Assembly (NCBI GenBank): GCA_024516155.1
Contig: JAJJXM010000084.1
Coordinates: 149,884-213,883 of the forward strand
Direction: 5' to 3'
DNA length: 64,000 nucleotides
Origin: Pyronema omphalodes
Taxonomy: Eukaryota; Ascomycota; Pezizomycetes; Pezizales; Pyronemataceae
In this document: positions 23,901-36,100 of the stretch, piece by piece
Numbering within the stretch: the stretch's first letter is position 1
How the letters are laid out: each line of letters begins with the position of its first letter
Program-made: the position numbers and the translations under genes
The notes under the pieces: model-generated
Told to the model about the DNA's origin: nothing
The model's input: only the letters and a program-made list of their open reading frames with translations
Database searches by the model: none

Positions 23901-24030
23901 GAACAGTTGTGCAGCTTCCCTGATACTGAATGGCCGAACTCGGACTGTAACTATTAGCAATTGCTCTCGCGAGAGCCAATTCCAGCAGGGGAAGCTCACC
24001 AACTACCGAGATGGAAGATGCAGAAGACAT
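20958..24030 (-). CDS. Kinesin-8 motor protein (Kip3/KipB-like)
   Basis: A plus-end-directed kinesin of the Kip3 family, which shortens microtubules and acts in mitosis and nuclear positioning. Five exons were assembled: 24030-24000, 23944-23905, 23838-23722, 23671-23435 and 23367-20958, giving 944 residues; introns are 55, 66, 50 and 67 nt. Joins restore conserved sequence: SVV|VRVRPFSIREAAQL, then DDHML|VFDPAEENP, then the P-loop YGATGCGKTHT (about residue 132-142). Exon 5 supplies the switch I motif NAASSRSHAV (about 243-252), switch II DLAGSE (about 280) and the neck-proximal LKYANRAKNIKTKV. A coiled-coil region and a Ser/Pro/Arg-rich tail follow. Family and motor motifs are certain; the two innermost donors (GTTCGT, GTTTGT) are weak and worth transcript support. 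Confidence 0.93.
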
Positions 24031-25973
24031 TCTGTCGAGACAGTACAGCTTCCAGCACTATGAGTCTCCAAAAATGCAAAAATAAGACAGGTAGATTAAA
24101 AGAGCGGGGCTCCGCGTCGGCGGTAGCAGTGGTCCAGTTTGAGTCGTGGGGATGGTTGGTTTCAGGGTTCGCGTGCGTCTGTCGTGGTTACTGTGCCTGC
24201 GTATGGCGTTCGTGTCTTGTAGTGACCGTCGATTGGTTTTGTCTCCCCGATGACTCGTCGTTGTTGTCGGCGTGTCGTCTGCTACTCGGGTAAAGCGAAG
24301 AGGATTTTTGGTGTTTCGGTGTTTGTTGTCGTGAGAGGGACCCTGGGGTCGTCGTGTTGTTGCTGTAGCAACGCGTAGCTGGGAGCTGTTTGTATGTACC
24401 CGCCAACCGCTAACCCCACCACACAAAATGTATGGCTGGAAAACGTGGGTGGCTAAAGGAAGAAATACGATGCACCCCATAATTCGTGGTTGGCGTTGAT
24501 AGGGCTGGCGATCTGAACCCGACTTCAAAATCTACAGTACATATGTACATCTTCCAAGCGGTTGGTGCACGGTGTTCCATACGTATACACGCCACATTTT
24601 CACCCCGCCTTCGATATTGAGGTGGGGTAATTCCTACGGCATTGACTTCAGATTTCTGTGATTGATGAAGATTTGAAGGAAGGTTTCACACAGAATCGAA
24701 GGGTCCTGTCTTCGAATCTCGCTTAAACCTAGCGTTCAGCCTTATTTGGGATAAAGAGGGATCTCATCAGGCTTGAAGCCCCGCAGAAGTTCCTCTTCCA
24801 CCAGCCGAATTTAATTGAAGGGCCATCTGGACCCTTGAGCTAGCATCGGGTAACGGCCGCATATAAGCTTTGGTACACCATCCTCTGGAGTCGCACTGCG
24901 GCCGTTATACAAGCCTTTCTCGAGAAAACCCCAACAACATGGTTTTGTAACTGGATAAATGTCAATGTATCAGCGAGAAAATGAGCAGGCGTATTCACGT
25001 GATGTGCTTATATCTGAAGACTTGAATTCTCACGATGCAGTGATTTTAGCATCTCAGTCGTGGAAGTACGGTGTATACAATGATTAAATAATAGCGGATC
25101 CTATTTATAATTTTCCGTTTTATTCACACATCTCAGCTCATGACCATGTCAACTGAAGGATATTGATGCAGTTTTTCTGCGTTGTTATGGGTGAATTCAT
25201 TATCGATTTTTCGTCTGTCGAAGGGCAAGCATGTAAAAAAGATTTGCCAAGAAAGATCTCTCATTAAAATTCACTTTGAAGACACTGGTTTTTACCCAAG
25301 TCATCTGCACCCATATTCAATATAAATCAAAAAGCGATAACAGTTAAGCTGAAATCTTAGATAAAGGATTGGTTCAATTTCATATGTCATGGATGACAAT
25401 CAAAAGATTTTACTCCCGTGAATGGAACCCAATTTTAAGTTATTATCAGCAGGATACCACTTTTAAAATCTAGGGATAATCATTACATAGCAGTGTCGAG
25501 AGTAAATAGCCTTGTACAAATGTTCTAAGCTCTGCTTATGCATATCCCATGGTCGAAGAAACATTCAATTGTCTGCCCCAGGTTTGTACTTATGCTCTCT
25601 CTCTAGTCCACATAACATTCAAGGCGTGAATTATAAGTCCTTTCCTATATTATCACAAATAAGAATCTATAATAATATCCAGTATATTCAAGCTCGTTGG
25701 ACATTATTCATTTGAAAACAACCCATATATCCTCCACAAACAGCGGTAATCACGAAGGCAAATCAATGCAGGACTATTCTCAACCCTACATATCCATCAT
25801 ATCAACTCCACCACTTTTCAAAAAAACTCACTCTCAACTCCATAAACCCACTAAATAACCCATTACCCCTCCCTCGAGACAAGCCACCACATCCGCGTCG
25901 ACGAAAGAAACCGCCAGCAACAACAGGATCAAAAAGAACTCCTCACCCCATGACAGGTGAGGACAAAAAGAAA
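24031..25973. other. Intergenic region upstream of kinesin-8
   Basis: Kinesin promoter region followed by AT-rich DNA. No gene, array or structural RNA recognised. From about 25880 it is the outer flank of an inverted tRNA-Asp duplication. Confidence 0.5.
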
Positions 25974-26057
25974 CTCCTCGGCGGGGAATTGAACCCCGGT
26001 CTCCCGCGAACTATCAGTAGTGACAGGCGGAAATACTAACCACTATACTACCGAGGA
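25974..26057 (-). tRNA. tRNA-Asp(GTC), 12-nt intron (copy 2)
   Basis: Identical to copy 1 over the 84-nt gene, including the CTACTGATAGTT intron after base 37. Followed on its own strand by TTTCTTTTTG. Its downstream 95 bp is closely similar to the downstream region of copy 3, which lies 0.9 kb away in the opposite orientation. Confidence 0.95.
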
Positions 26058-26947
26058 TTGTATCTTTTGTGTTTCAATTACAAATATAAAGCAATTTTTC
26101 TTGTCTGAGATGTCGGATAATAAGGGTTTGGGTGATTATTTTTTCGGGTTGTTGGAATCTGGTTTGGTGTGGATTGCTGGGTCCTGGGTGATTAATTGTA
26201 TTTCAATTGACGGTCTTCGTGCTGGATTAGCGTATGATGGAATTCTCAGTCGTAAAGTCAGCCACGCTGTTGTACTCCGATCAAATGGATCACTTGCTCC
26301 TTGCCAGCGGATCCAATAGAAGGATGTCAGGTTCGAAGACCTTATCAATTGCAATAAAACCGGTAGTGTATGTCTGGTAACTGCGACGCTCGGTTGGCTT
26401 AAGTCTTTGGCAATTTAGCTCCTGGTTGTTGGATACTTATAGTGCATGAAGTGAAATGTAGACAAAAACTCCTAATATTTTGTTGAGATGCAATTCATGG
26501 CCATTTCATCTACATCATCGGCTGCCTTTATTTTTCCTTGTTAACAGGACTAATAGCGAACCGGATTCAGCACTGCGGTGATTGGCATTTTCAGGACAAA
26601 TAAGTAGTAATACATATGTGGTCAAGTATTCTTCGACTATGAAGTTAGTACATACCCAATCGGTCAACGGCGAGGTACCCATAAACATACTCCAAGCGAG
26701 AGATGTTAGTGATCCACTATCGAGCATCAGCTACAGGGCTGATAACCCCAGATACCCGGTGACCTAAAAACTACGCCTGCCGCCGCTGCTATGTACACTA
26801 AAACTGACCACCATCACCATCACCAATACTTGGGACTCACACTCCCATCGTCTATAAATACAATGCGATACTTCACCACTCAACAGCAAAGAAGTGACTT
26901 TGTTTCAAGTTTTGCTTGTAATTGCTATGCCGGTACATGAAATATAA

Positions 26948-27031
26948 TCCTCGGTAGTATAGTGGTTAGTATTTCCGCCTGTCACTACTGATAGTTCGCG
27001 GGAGACCGGGGTTCAATTCCCCGCCGAGGAG
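26948..27031 (+). tRNA. tRNA-Asp(GTC), 12-nt intron (copy 3)
   Basis: 84-nt gene identical in the mature part and intron to copies 1 and 2; terminator TTTCTTTTT follows. Transcribed away from copy 2. Confidence 0.95.
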
Positions 27032-28372
27032 TTTCTTTTTATCCCCACTCGTCATAGGGTGAAGCGTTCCTTTTTTTGCTGTTGTTGCTGGCGGTTTCTT
27101 TCGTCAGCCCGGGTGAGTTGTCTTTTCTGAAAAAAAAAAAAAAAGATAAAGGGTAATATCGTATGTTTTCGTCACGACTTAGAACTTAGTTCTACAGAGG
27201 TATGGAGTTGATGAGATATATACAATCAATTGCTCTCAGCTGCGATGGGAACTGGTGGCTACTGGTTTCTTTTTCTACTGTTTTTGTTATTTTGTGTAGC
27301 TTGATTGCTGTTTTTCTGGTCGCCTTTTGTCGAGAGGCTAGGTTTGATGAGAGGATAATGACGGGAGTAGTTCTTGAGGATCTAATCCGTTTATCATTGG
27401 AGGGGACGATAGATATGATTAAGGAAAAGACCTAATGCTGGGGAAATGAGGCATAGAAATTTATGACCTAAGGCAGTACTTGTTTGATAATTCTCTATCC
27501 TCCAAATCAAAACTAGTTGACAGAGTTTTAGAACGGCACACGCGGTTCATAGACTGAACCAGTTGTCGGTATAAAAAGCCATTAAGTATTCATGGCAATA
27601 TGCCCGTAGATATTCGTCAGGATATTCGAGGCTTTTTGTTTATTTGTACTTTAAATTAGACTTGAGAAATATCACGGCATCTGGGCTATGAGTGGTATAA
27701 CCTTGCTTTATTCATTATTTTCTCTGATAGCTAGTAGAGAACTGCGCACTTTATAGATGAGTTAAGTGAAGGTACGATGGTGCAACGGAGTGTTTGTCCA
27801 AAAATAGGGTTAGTCGTTCTTCTTGGGGACTTCCGGTCTATGGATACTTAAAGTGAGTTTTCGTAACAAGAGCTACAACTTTTATTTTTGGATGAGGGTT
27901 TAGAATGTCGGATAACTCCACAAGCTGTAAGTGGTTTACTGTCCAAATACCATATGTACTCTACACATTCTCTCCAACATCTTTGGAGCCATATGTTTGA
28001 TTCTACGGAAATCATGCACTTTACCCCCCTTAGAAGTCGAAATTAGCATATCTCAATCACTTCATCTTATATCTCAATTAATTGAAGCTTTCATTGTTAT
28101 AGGCTCATAGAAGATTTGATCTGTGTTTGGGAATTTGGGGCACATTACGGCTTTGTTTGGTTGAGTTATTGAAGAAAGTCTAGCTTCATAGGTAGATTTT
28201 TGTATCCGCCACGGGTCCCAAGCGCTTTATGATAGTGTTTTATAATGTATAATGAAGTAACACTACTTATGCTTCTGTTGATTCAGCGTGAGGTATCGGT
28301 TATTATTCATTATTTCATGCCATCTACGGGCTCAAGGTTGTAATATGTAAACTGTACACAAAGCTGAATATC
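27032..28372. other. Gene-free spacer between tRNA-Asp copy 3 and 5S rRNA
   Basis: Contains the tail of the inverted duplication to 27119. A 77-codon ATG frame at 27202-27435 with one hydrophobic segment (WWLLVSFSTVFVILCSLIAV) is the only candidate coding sequence and is not supported further. Confidence 0.5.
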
Positions 28373-28490
28373 AGCTACGGTCATAGAATCATGAATACAA
28401 CGCATCCCGTCCGCTCTGCGCTATTTAAGCATGATATCGTCCGGCTAGTACTGTCGTGGGTGACCAGACGGGAATCCCGGATACTGTAGT
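28373..28490 (+). rRNA. 5S ribosomal RNA (dispersed copy)
   Basis: About 118 nt with the conserved order of 5S landmarks: GGTCATAGA near the 5' end, GCATCCCGTCCGCTCTGCG, TTAAGC (box A/loop region), CGTCCGGCTAGTACT, GTGGGTGACCAGACGGGAATCC, and a 3' end that pairs with the 5' end (AGCTACGG against ACTGTAGT with G-U pairs). A TTTT run follows. Dispersed single 5S genes are normal in filamentous ascomycetes. Without other copies from this genome I cannot say whether it is functional or a slightly decayed variant. Confidence 0.85.
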
Positions 28491-29476
28491 TTTTGTCGCT
28501 CCATTCACGCTTGTTTTGCCTTGCCGTTGCTCTCTGGTATTTTGTAGAAGGGCTTTCCTTTTTAGTTAAAAAGTTCATATGCTATAAGTTGTCATCTCTA
28601 TGTATAGAGTCTTCCAGCTTAATGAGTTGCGGCGGAGAATCAAGCGAACGGGTAGTTTAATCATTAGGTTAATGTCTTTTGGTGTTTTTGTTCAAAAATA
28701 GGTACGGAGGGGGTCTTGAAGGTATATCCAAGTTAATCTCGCGGATTCTCGTCAAAGGAGTCGTTAATAGTAAACCAATTGTAGCATTGTACGAATATAT
28801 CAAAAGAATATCGTACTCGTGGTTCGTATCCGACATAAAGGTCATATTGTCCTACATGACAATTGTACCTTGGGTAGGATTTGTATCCTGTAGAGTTAAA
28901 GGTCAGATATCATACCGACATAGACAAAACTACTAGGTATTTATTGAACCCCAGAAATTCAGCGGTTAATAGCCATTGAAAAATGAAAATCATAATCAAC
29001 GTCAAAGTCCGATTTCAATCATTTGAGCCGATAGTCAAAGAGCCCATGAAATAGAAACTATGGAATCATAAATGCACATAAACTCTCAATTTTCAAGTCA
29101 GTAAACCACCTGAAATTTTCCATGCCATTCGGCTGGCAGAAATTGCATTAGCTCGGGGTACTCTCATGATGAATAATGCGTAAGTAATGAAAACAATCCA
29201 GATAAAAATCAATCAAGTCATATCCATCACGGTGCGTTCTCGTTCTGTCAACCCAACCCGCTAGATTTGCGAGTTTTAAGACCAAAACCGCATCGTCTGA
29301 CGACTCCAGGAAGTTTTGCCAAAAGGAAATTCCTACCTGGTACCCCATGCCCCCCTCCGAGAACATCGAAGAGACAGTTTCCTTCGCGGTACCCAAGAGT
29401 AGCAAAAATCCATCCAGCATCCACCGCCCTCAGAATAAATGGCGTGGCTAAGATTCGGAACAAAAGCAAAAAGAAA
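28491..29476. other. Gene-free spacer between 5S rRNA and tRNA-Ala copy 1
   Basis: AT-rich, no supported gene, array or RNA. Confidence 0.5.
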
Positions 29477-29548
29477 TGGAGGAGCGGCGAATCGAACGCC
29501 GGACCGCCTCTATGCTAAAGAGGAATTATACCACTAAACCACACCCCC
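29477..29548 (-). tRNA. tRNA-Ala(AGC) (copy 1)
   Basis: 72-nt intronless gene. Acceptor GGGGGTG/CTCCTCC with the alanine identity pair G3:U70, discriminator A, anticodon loop TTAGCAT (AGC), T-arm CGGCGTTCGATTCGCCG. Position 6:67 is a U-U mismatch, kept in all four copies. Followed by a TTTCTTTTTG run. Confidence 0.93.
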
Positions 29549-31565
29549 ATGCTGTGGTAATCAGTATACAGTACTTAATACAAACATCATATCATGGTTG
29601 AATCGTGGAGATCAAGATGTTTTCAAGCTTGATTCGTTCAGTCAATGTAACAATATCTCTGCACTGGCTGGAGTGCTTGACAATCTTGTAGGCGATGATG
29701 TGCAGTAATAATTTTACCAGACAAAACGAGGATCAGAAAAAAAATTTCATTGTGGTGTTTGTGCAGATGCGAATGATAATGTATGCTGAAAGAGCGACGA
29801 AATTACATGTTTTTTTTCCTTTCGTATTTCAATGGGGGGTGTTTTTATTGAACCAAGCAAAAATCTTTAGAACTCCCTTTTTAACATAACCTAGCCTTAT
29901 TAGACCAAATCCCATCGTTTGAAGTTTTAGAAAACTGACGGGAAACCGTTGCACTAGGCAGTATTGGGATAGATACCATTTTATGGATAGCCTTCCAGTT
30001 GGTGTTAGTTGGGGGTGTCGGTTACATTTAAAACATTGAGGTCAGGCTTGTCTTCACTGATATCCATTATTTCAAGTGCCTGTATGTGGTATTCTGTGCT
30101 TTGGTTTGTGGTATGCTATCGATTTACTCTAACATTTTCCATAGGAGTAAGCAATAGATTTAGCATATAAGGTTATTAATTGACTAGGCTAACCAGCACT
30201 ACTAGAAAGATACAGAAGACGACTTATGACCCACAGAATCTAGGTGAAAAGGAGACCTCCCGACCTAGAAAAAACTCCAAGACATTGAACACATGTCATA
30301 AGGATTGATCCAATCAAATAGGTCCCATTACACGTGGACATATTCTCGCCTACTCAAAGCATTCGGTCTATCGGGGGTCCGGGGCTATCTCCCAGACTCA
30401 CAGTTAATAATAGCCCCCGAGTGATCGGTTACAATTTCTAGTAAGCCATGTTCCAGAAGGCTCTGACGACACACGTTCTCGCACTGTCATATACAGTTGT
30501 TGACGAACACTGTATCTTTGCTCGCCTACCTCCCTGTTTTATCGAATCAGTGCCAGCGATGTAAAGTATCTTAGATATGAGGAACTATCATGGTAAGGTT
30601 TTAATTCTTTTGTTACAAGTTGCAGTCCCTGGGCTACGTGCTGCCTCCATTACCCACCGGATCTGAATTCTATTTCTCATCAGCGCCAAACTGGCATCAT
30701 AGGTCTCGAAGTCAGCGGGAACCCCTCCGCCATGAGAACATTTTTGAGTACTTCGCCGTGGCTAAAGTCTAGGCCTGTGAACGGTTGCATTTCAATTGAA
30801 AATCGAAAATCTTATCTGAACTATAGCCAAATGTTCTGTAGAAAGTTAGAAACGTCATGTAATCATATAGTTTGGGTTGAAACTTTGGTTAGATTCACTA
30901 AAAGCAATAGCGGGGAAATCTATCTGTTCTGTCAGCGGAAAAAATTAACACAGCTCCAGTTCACCAGAGGGCGAATAAAGAAGATTTTTAAAATGACCCC
31001 TAGGTATACAGTCACTCTTCAACGCATAAACCATTCTATCTTTGGAACATATTCAATGCCGGTACTACCATTATGAAGTTACAATACTTTCCATCTACAT
31101 TTTAGGAAAGAAACCAACGGTTAGTTAGTCATACTACAATATCTGAAACCAGGTATCTAACCCGGTTAGAGAAAATACCGTCAAAGTGGATCGCTCGAAA
31201 GCAATAGTATGTATCTCCTCATCTTCACTGTAATGTTTTTCTGTATCAATGCATCTTTAGAAATCTTAGTGATAACTAAAATCGTAATCTTTCAGTATCT
31301 GTATTTGAACCAGACTGGCTAGAGAATGAGTCGGAGAACGCGGCAAAATCTAAATCCACGAATTCTCTCTCCACACCCCTCACACCCACTGTCCCCGAAT
31401 CTCTGAACAGTCTCAAACACAATCGCCAATATAAACTATCGGAATAATCAAAGTCAAACCCAACACACTCAAACCAGAACCGCTCAGAGTACGAAAATGT
31501 TGACAGATTAGATACCTTAATACGCATTTTGGATTATAAAACTTAATACATTACATATTACATAA
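29549..31565. other. Gene-free spacer between tRNA-Ala copy 1 and tRNA-Asp copy 4
   Basis: AT-rich. The longest ATG frame is 114 codons (30732-31076, plus), without recognisable domain, signal peptide or homology. No repeat array. Confidence 0.45.
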
Positions 31566-31649
31566 TCCTCGGTAGTATAGTGGTTAGTATTTCCGCCTGT
31601 CACTGCTGATAGTTCGCGGGAGACCGGGGTTCAATTCCCCGCCGAGGAG
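31566..31649 (+). tRNA. tRNA-Asp(GTC), 12-nt intron (copy 4)
   Basis: Mature part as in copies 1-3; the intron differs by one base (CTGCTGATAGTT). Followed by TTTCTTTTTG. Confidence 0.95.
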
Positions 31650-33192
31650 TTTCTTTTTGCTACTTTTGAGGTGGTGGCAGGTGCTGCTTGTAATTTGTTT
31701 TATCACACCTGGGGCCAGGGTCTATCCAAACGATAGTGTGTAAAGTTTTAGAAATTTAGAATTCTAACTTCACAGCTTGAGAAATTCACTGCGATCCAAA
31801 AAGCGACATATGTACATGCAGTGTATCCGAACTGAGGGCTCCCATTTTCAGCGAAGTTTGAACCGGAGAACGCCATGCCACTCGGAGAACGGCCCGCACC
31901 TCCGATAAAATTTCGGGGTTACAAACACATGCATATGTGCGTGCTTCCAGAAACAACCGATTCACTGTGTTTCACGCTATATATGCACGTGGGACGTGAT
32001 TCTAGAGAAACCAAGCCAGTTCTATATAGCGGACTTCTGGAGTTCAGATTTAGTTGCATACGGAGTTATGGAAATTGCGCTTAGGGGTTTTGTGGCGCTT
32101 GAAGTTTGGCGCGCTTAAGGACGTTGACGTTGATGTTGTGACACCTCGCGGAATATTGAGAAGCTTCAAGCACTTGCTGCTGTTGACAGTCCCAATAGCC
32201 GAATCGGCGAATGTGATGTTGTTAAGGGTTGAAACCACGCTATCAAGAATAGGCGGCTAGTTTCATGCGCAGCTCTCCTGTTAAGACAATCACTCACAGT
32301 TCCACCTTTTGCTCCATCTTGTACTTTGCACTTCTAGCAGCTCAGGTACAATAATTTCTTTACACCATATATTTTACTTCTTGCTTCTGATATTAATTCT
32401 TAGATGATCTAGCTTTCATCCACCCTATTTTGTTTAAATCTTTATTCATATTCGGGCTTGGAACCCTCACTCTTTCAAGGCGCTCGACTATACCGGAACT
32501 CACAGGCCACTTGGTTTTCGAACATTAACTGCATACCATTAGAAAAGTGATACACAAAGCGCAATGCTCTGGATCTGGCGGCAGATCTGAATCGGGTCCC
32601 GAGTCCCGAGTCCGGAGCCTCGGAGCACCAGGCCATCGGGGCATCAGATAACTTGGCATCACATCGCACGGGCCGGAAATGGCGGATATCGGGGGTTGCA
32701 CAGACTTTATCGCATCGCTACGCTTGTTTTGAGCCCTCTGAAAAGTCTCAAAGTAGGTCTTTACTCCGAAGACTGTTTGGGTCGCTTTTGACGTTCTTTA
32801 CACAGCTTACACAGCCCCGCAACAATCTTGGCTCTGCATAAACAATTGCGGGTTCGTCAAACTACAGTCTCATGGTTTACAACATAAGAATGAGGAACAT
32901 CCAAACAAAAGAGAAGCTTTTACATCAATTCATGTCCCCCAAAATCCTTTTCACCCTTCTATGTGCTAATTACCTTTATATCTTATCTAGTTTAATACCT
33001 ACATACATAGTTACATATATACTTTAATGACCTTCCTTTCTTTTTTTCAATCATCTTCATCCTTGGTATCTCTCCGGATATCGTCTTTTTCACTCAGCTT
33101 TCAGATAGTATCGCACCTCTCCCCTGATAGAGCTTCTTCACTTCCTCGCTAGGCATTCCGGCGGCCCAAAATACACCCACTGGCTCGCTCTC
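31650..33192. other. Spacer and 3' flank of spaA
   Basis: No gene supported. The right end is the likely 3' UTR region of the minus-strand SpaA gene. Confidence 0.5.
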
Positions 33193-36100
33193 TCACATTG
33201 GTGGGATAACAGCACCTCTACACTCCAGTTCAACCTCCTCGACACACCTAACCAACTCCTTAGTCTCCCTGGCCATATCAAAAGCCAAGCCAGCAAGCTT
33301 CGACTTAAACTCTTTGCCCGGAACTCTTTTGCTCCATTCCACTCTTGGTTCCTTCTGTTCCCCCTCATAATCCGAATCATCATCATCATCTATCGGCTCT
33401 TCCTTACTCTTCTCCACCATCATGTTCATCTTATCTCTACAACCACCGAGATTGGCAACAATCCATTCTGCCCTCTCTTTAAGAAGGGGATTAATCATAG
33501 CGGCATCAGTGGAAGAGAGAATTTCTGAAATGACAACAGAGATGCTGGAGATGTGTTGGGATATTAAGGGAAGAATAGAGTCGGATTTGATGGATTCGAG
33601 AAGGAGATGAATGGCTTCTACTATAGAGGTTGTGCGAGATTCTAAGAATTGCTGAGAGAGGTTAGCGAGGTTATAAAAAAAGCGTCGAGACAAGCAGTAA
33701 CAAAAAGCCAAAAATGCAGGAAAAAAAACGCAAACAGACAAATAACACAACACTGCCCCACTCCCACTACGCATATAAGGGGGTATCAAAAACAACAACA
33801 AAGGGTAAAGGGTAAAGGGCAGGGCATCTCCTCAACCCAGGGGTCTAACCACCCTGGCCAAAGCGTGACGATCAACTCGCGTGGCATTACGCGGCTGTCA
33901 GGGTGGGGTGAGAGGTAAGGGGTTGTAGGGAACCAGGATCCGGGATTCAAATCGGGAAGCTCAGCTCGATGATGTTCAACGATGTTGCTTCGTTAGAAAC
34001 ACCAACAGCTTCCGTATTTCGAACCTAGGAATCATCTGCAAGGTAAGGGGTAACATCGATAGCTGCGGTTGACAGCTGACAGTTGTATCCCGGAACTGCT
34101 GTACTAGTTATATATGTTGTAGATACCTAAGAAAGAGTCTTGTTGTAAAGAAAAGAGGAGAAAAAAAAAAACAGAAAACAGAAAACAAAAACAAAAACAT
34201 CAAAACGCCGGTTCCTCTATTGTTTTTATACACGGTAAAAAGAAAGAAATTTCCCTAGTGTAAAGCTTCGTGAAGCCTAAGAAAGAAAGACGTAAGGAAA
34301 ATAACGCGTAAAAGTAGTGGTAAGTAAAAAAAAATGTAAGTAAGTAAGCCATTTGCTCTCCGTAGAACGTAAAATGAAAAAACAACATTTATCCCTGAAC
34401 ATTTGGCAAATGTCGCAAGGGTTAACTTGTAAGATAAATCGCCGGGACGACAGAAAAAAGTAACATCCCTCCATAAAGAAAAAAAGAAACGCAAAAAAAC
34501 AGAAAAAAAAAAACAATTGCAAAAAAACAGAAAAGGAAAAAGAAACCCCATCCGTTCTCAGAATCGTTGTCTCGGTAGCCTCGGGGTTCATTTGCGCTCC
34601 TACAAGCCAGCCACAAAACAAAAAGAAAGGGCAAGCAAGTAAGCAAACCAGCACAAAAAAAAAGAAGAAAAAAACAAGAGAGATACGTTTCCCCCATCCC
34701 CAGGCTATTTGGATAAACGATTCAACGGGGGCATAGGAAAAACACTTTGACCTACCCTTAATTCCTCGACTTCACCGGAACCTCTAATATTAACGATTCT
34801 CGGTTTTCCTTCCTGGACCGTACCCCAATTTTTACTTTCCGCGGCGACTCTTTCACCTAACATTACTGAGCCATCTCTTCCTTTTCTTTGCGGGGGGCCT
34901 ATTATCATTGTTGCTGTTGTTGCTGTTGTTGAGGTTTCTAGTTTTCCGTCTATACTTTCTCTTGGTGAGCTTAGAGGGGAATATAAAGAGTCAGCACTAC
35001 CACATCCACCATTACCGCCGACACTAACACCCGGAACACCAGAGGATCCATGGACTACGACTCCAGTGCCGGTGAACCATCCGCTATCTTTATCCGGTTC
35101 CGAGAAGACGGGGGTGTCATCATCGATTACGGTTGCGGAGTGGAGGTATTCTTCATCTTCTTCTACGTCGTCATTTTCGCCTTCTTGGGTTGGACGGATT
35201 TTGACAAGTTTTACGAGTTCGATGACGGAGGCGGTGAGATGGGAGGCAGCGGCGTCTAGGAGGGATACTGGGGATAGACCACAGCCCTGGGCGTGATTTT
35301 TAGCGGCGGTGGTAAGGTTGTTGGCGGTTGCTGAGATGCGACTTTTCAGACGTGCGATGGATTCGGAGGATCCGGGTTTTCCCATTATGCCGGGGTTGTG
35401 GATGAGTTGGTCTTCGAGATCTTGGGTGAGGGCTTTGGTTGCTAGGATGACGCTTTTGACTTGGTCTAAGCTCATGGCGAAGGAGATTCCTCGAGCGACT
35501 TTGAGGAGTTCGTCGATGGCGATTTGGAATTTTGTTAAGAGAACTGCTTTGATGAGACCGTTTCTGTCGACGAGGTTTCCGTTGGCGCCTTGGAAAAGTC
35601 CCATGGAGGTTGGAACTTGGAGTCCTAAACTGCTGCTTCTGATGCTGCGGATGGTGGTTTTGGCTTTGGCGTAGCGGGATTTCCATTCGCTGATTTCTTG
35701 CTGAAGAGACCGGATTTGGTTGTTCAAGTCTTCTTCTCTGGAAAATGAAGAGTCTGCTTTTTCGGAAAGGAGCTTCATTTGGGAAAGGAATTCCATTGCT
35801 TCCCGGCGGACTTCCTCCGTTACTTCTTCTTGTTCTTTGAGTTCTTCTTTCAGGGATTCGTGTTGTCTTAGTAATTCCTCATAACGGGAGTCATTATCAC
35901 CGTTGCTGAAACCGGAAGATGGCGCCATGGATCGCCGACGGAGGGCGTCAAGTTCCTTTGCCTGGGATTGAAGCTGGGAAGAATAGGCTGTGGCTTCGGA
36001 CTGGACGCGGTCAAGCTCGGACTGGAGGTTGGAGTTTAGAAGCTCAGCAGTCATGAGTTTAGCTTCGAGTTTCTCGCGAAGCTCGTCCCATTCGTTACGT

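Larger units (their letters stand above)
25882..27119. repeat. Inverted duplication carrying tRNA-Asp copies 2 and 3
   Basis: Arms of about 175 bp (25882-26057 and 26948-27119) are inverted copies: each holds the tRNA and about 90 bp of its 3' flank, sharing TTTCTTTTT, a GTCATGGGGTGA/GTCATAGGGTGA element and TGTTGTTGCTGGCGGTTTCT. The 890-bp spacer holds no supported gene. The 5' flanks of the two tRNAs are unrelated. Confidence 0.8.

Noticed and set aside
27202..27435. 77-codon ATG frame with one hydrophobic segment
   Set aside because: Short, isolated and without family resemblance; a chance frame is as likely as a gene.
33138..33389. Second minus-strand frame overlapping the last spaA exon
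   Set aside because: It is a shadow of the Spa2 C-terminal exon, whose frame carries the conserved sequence.
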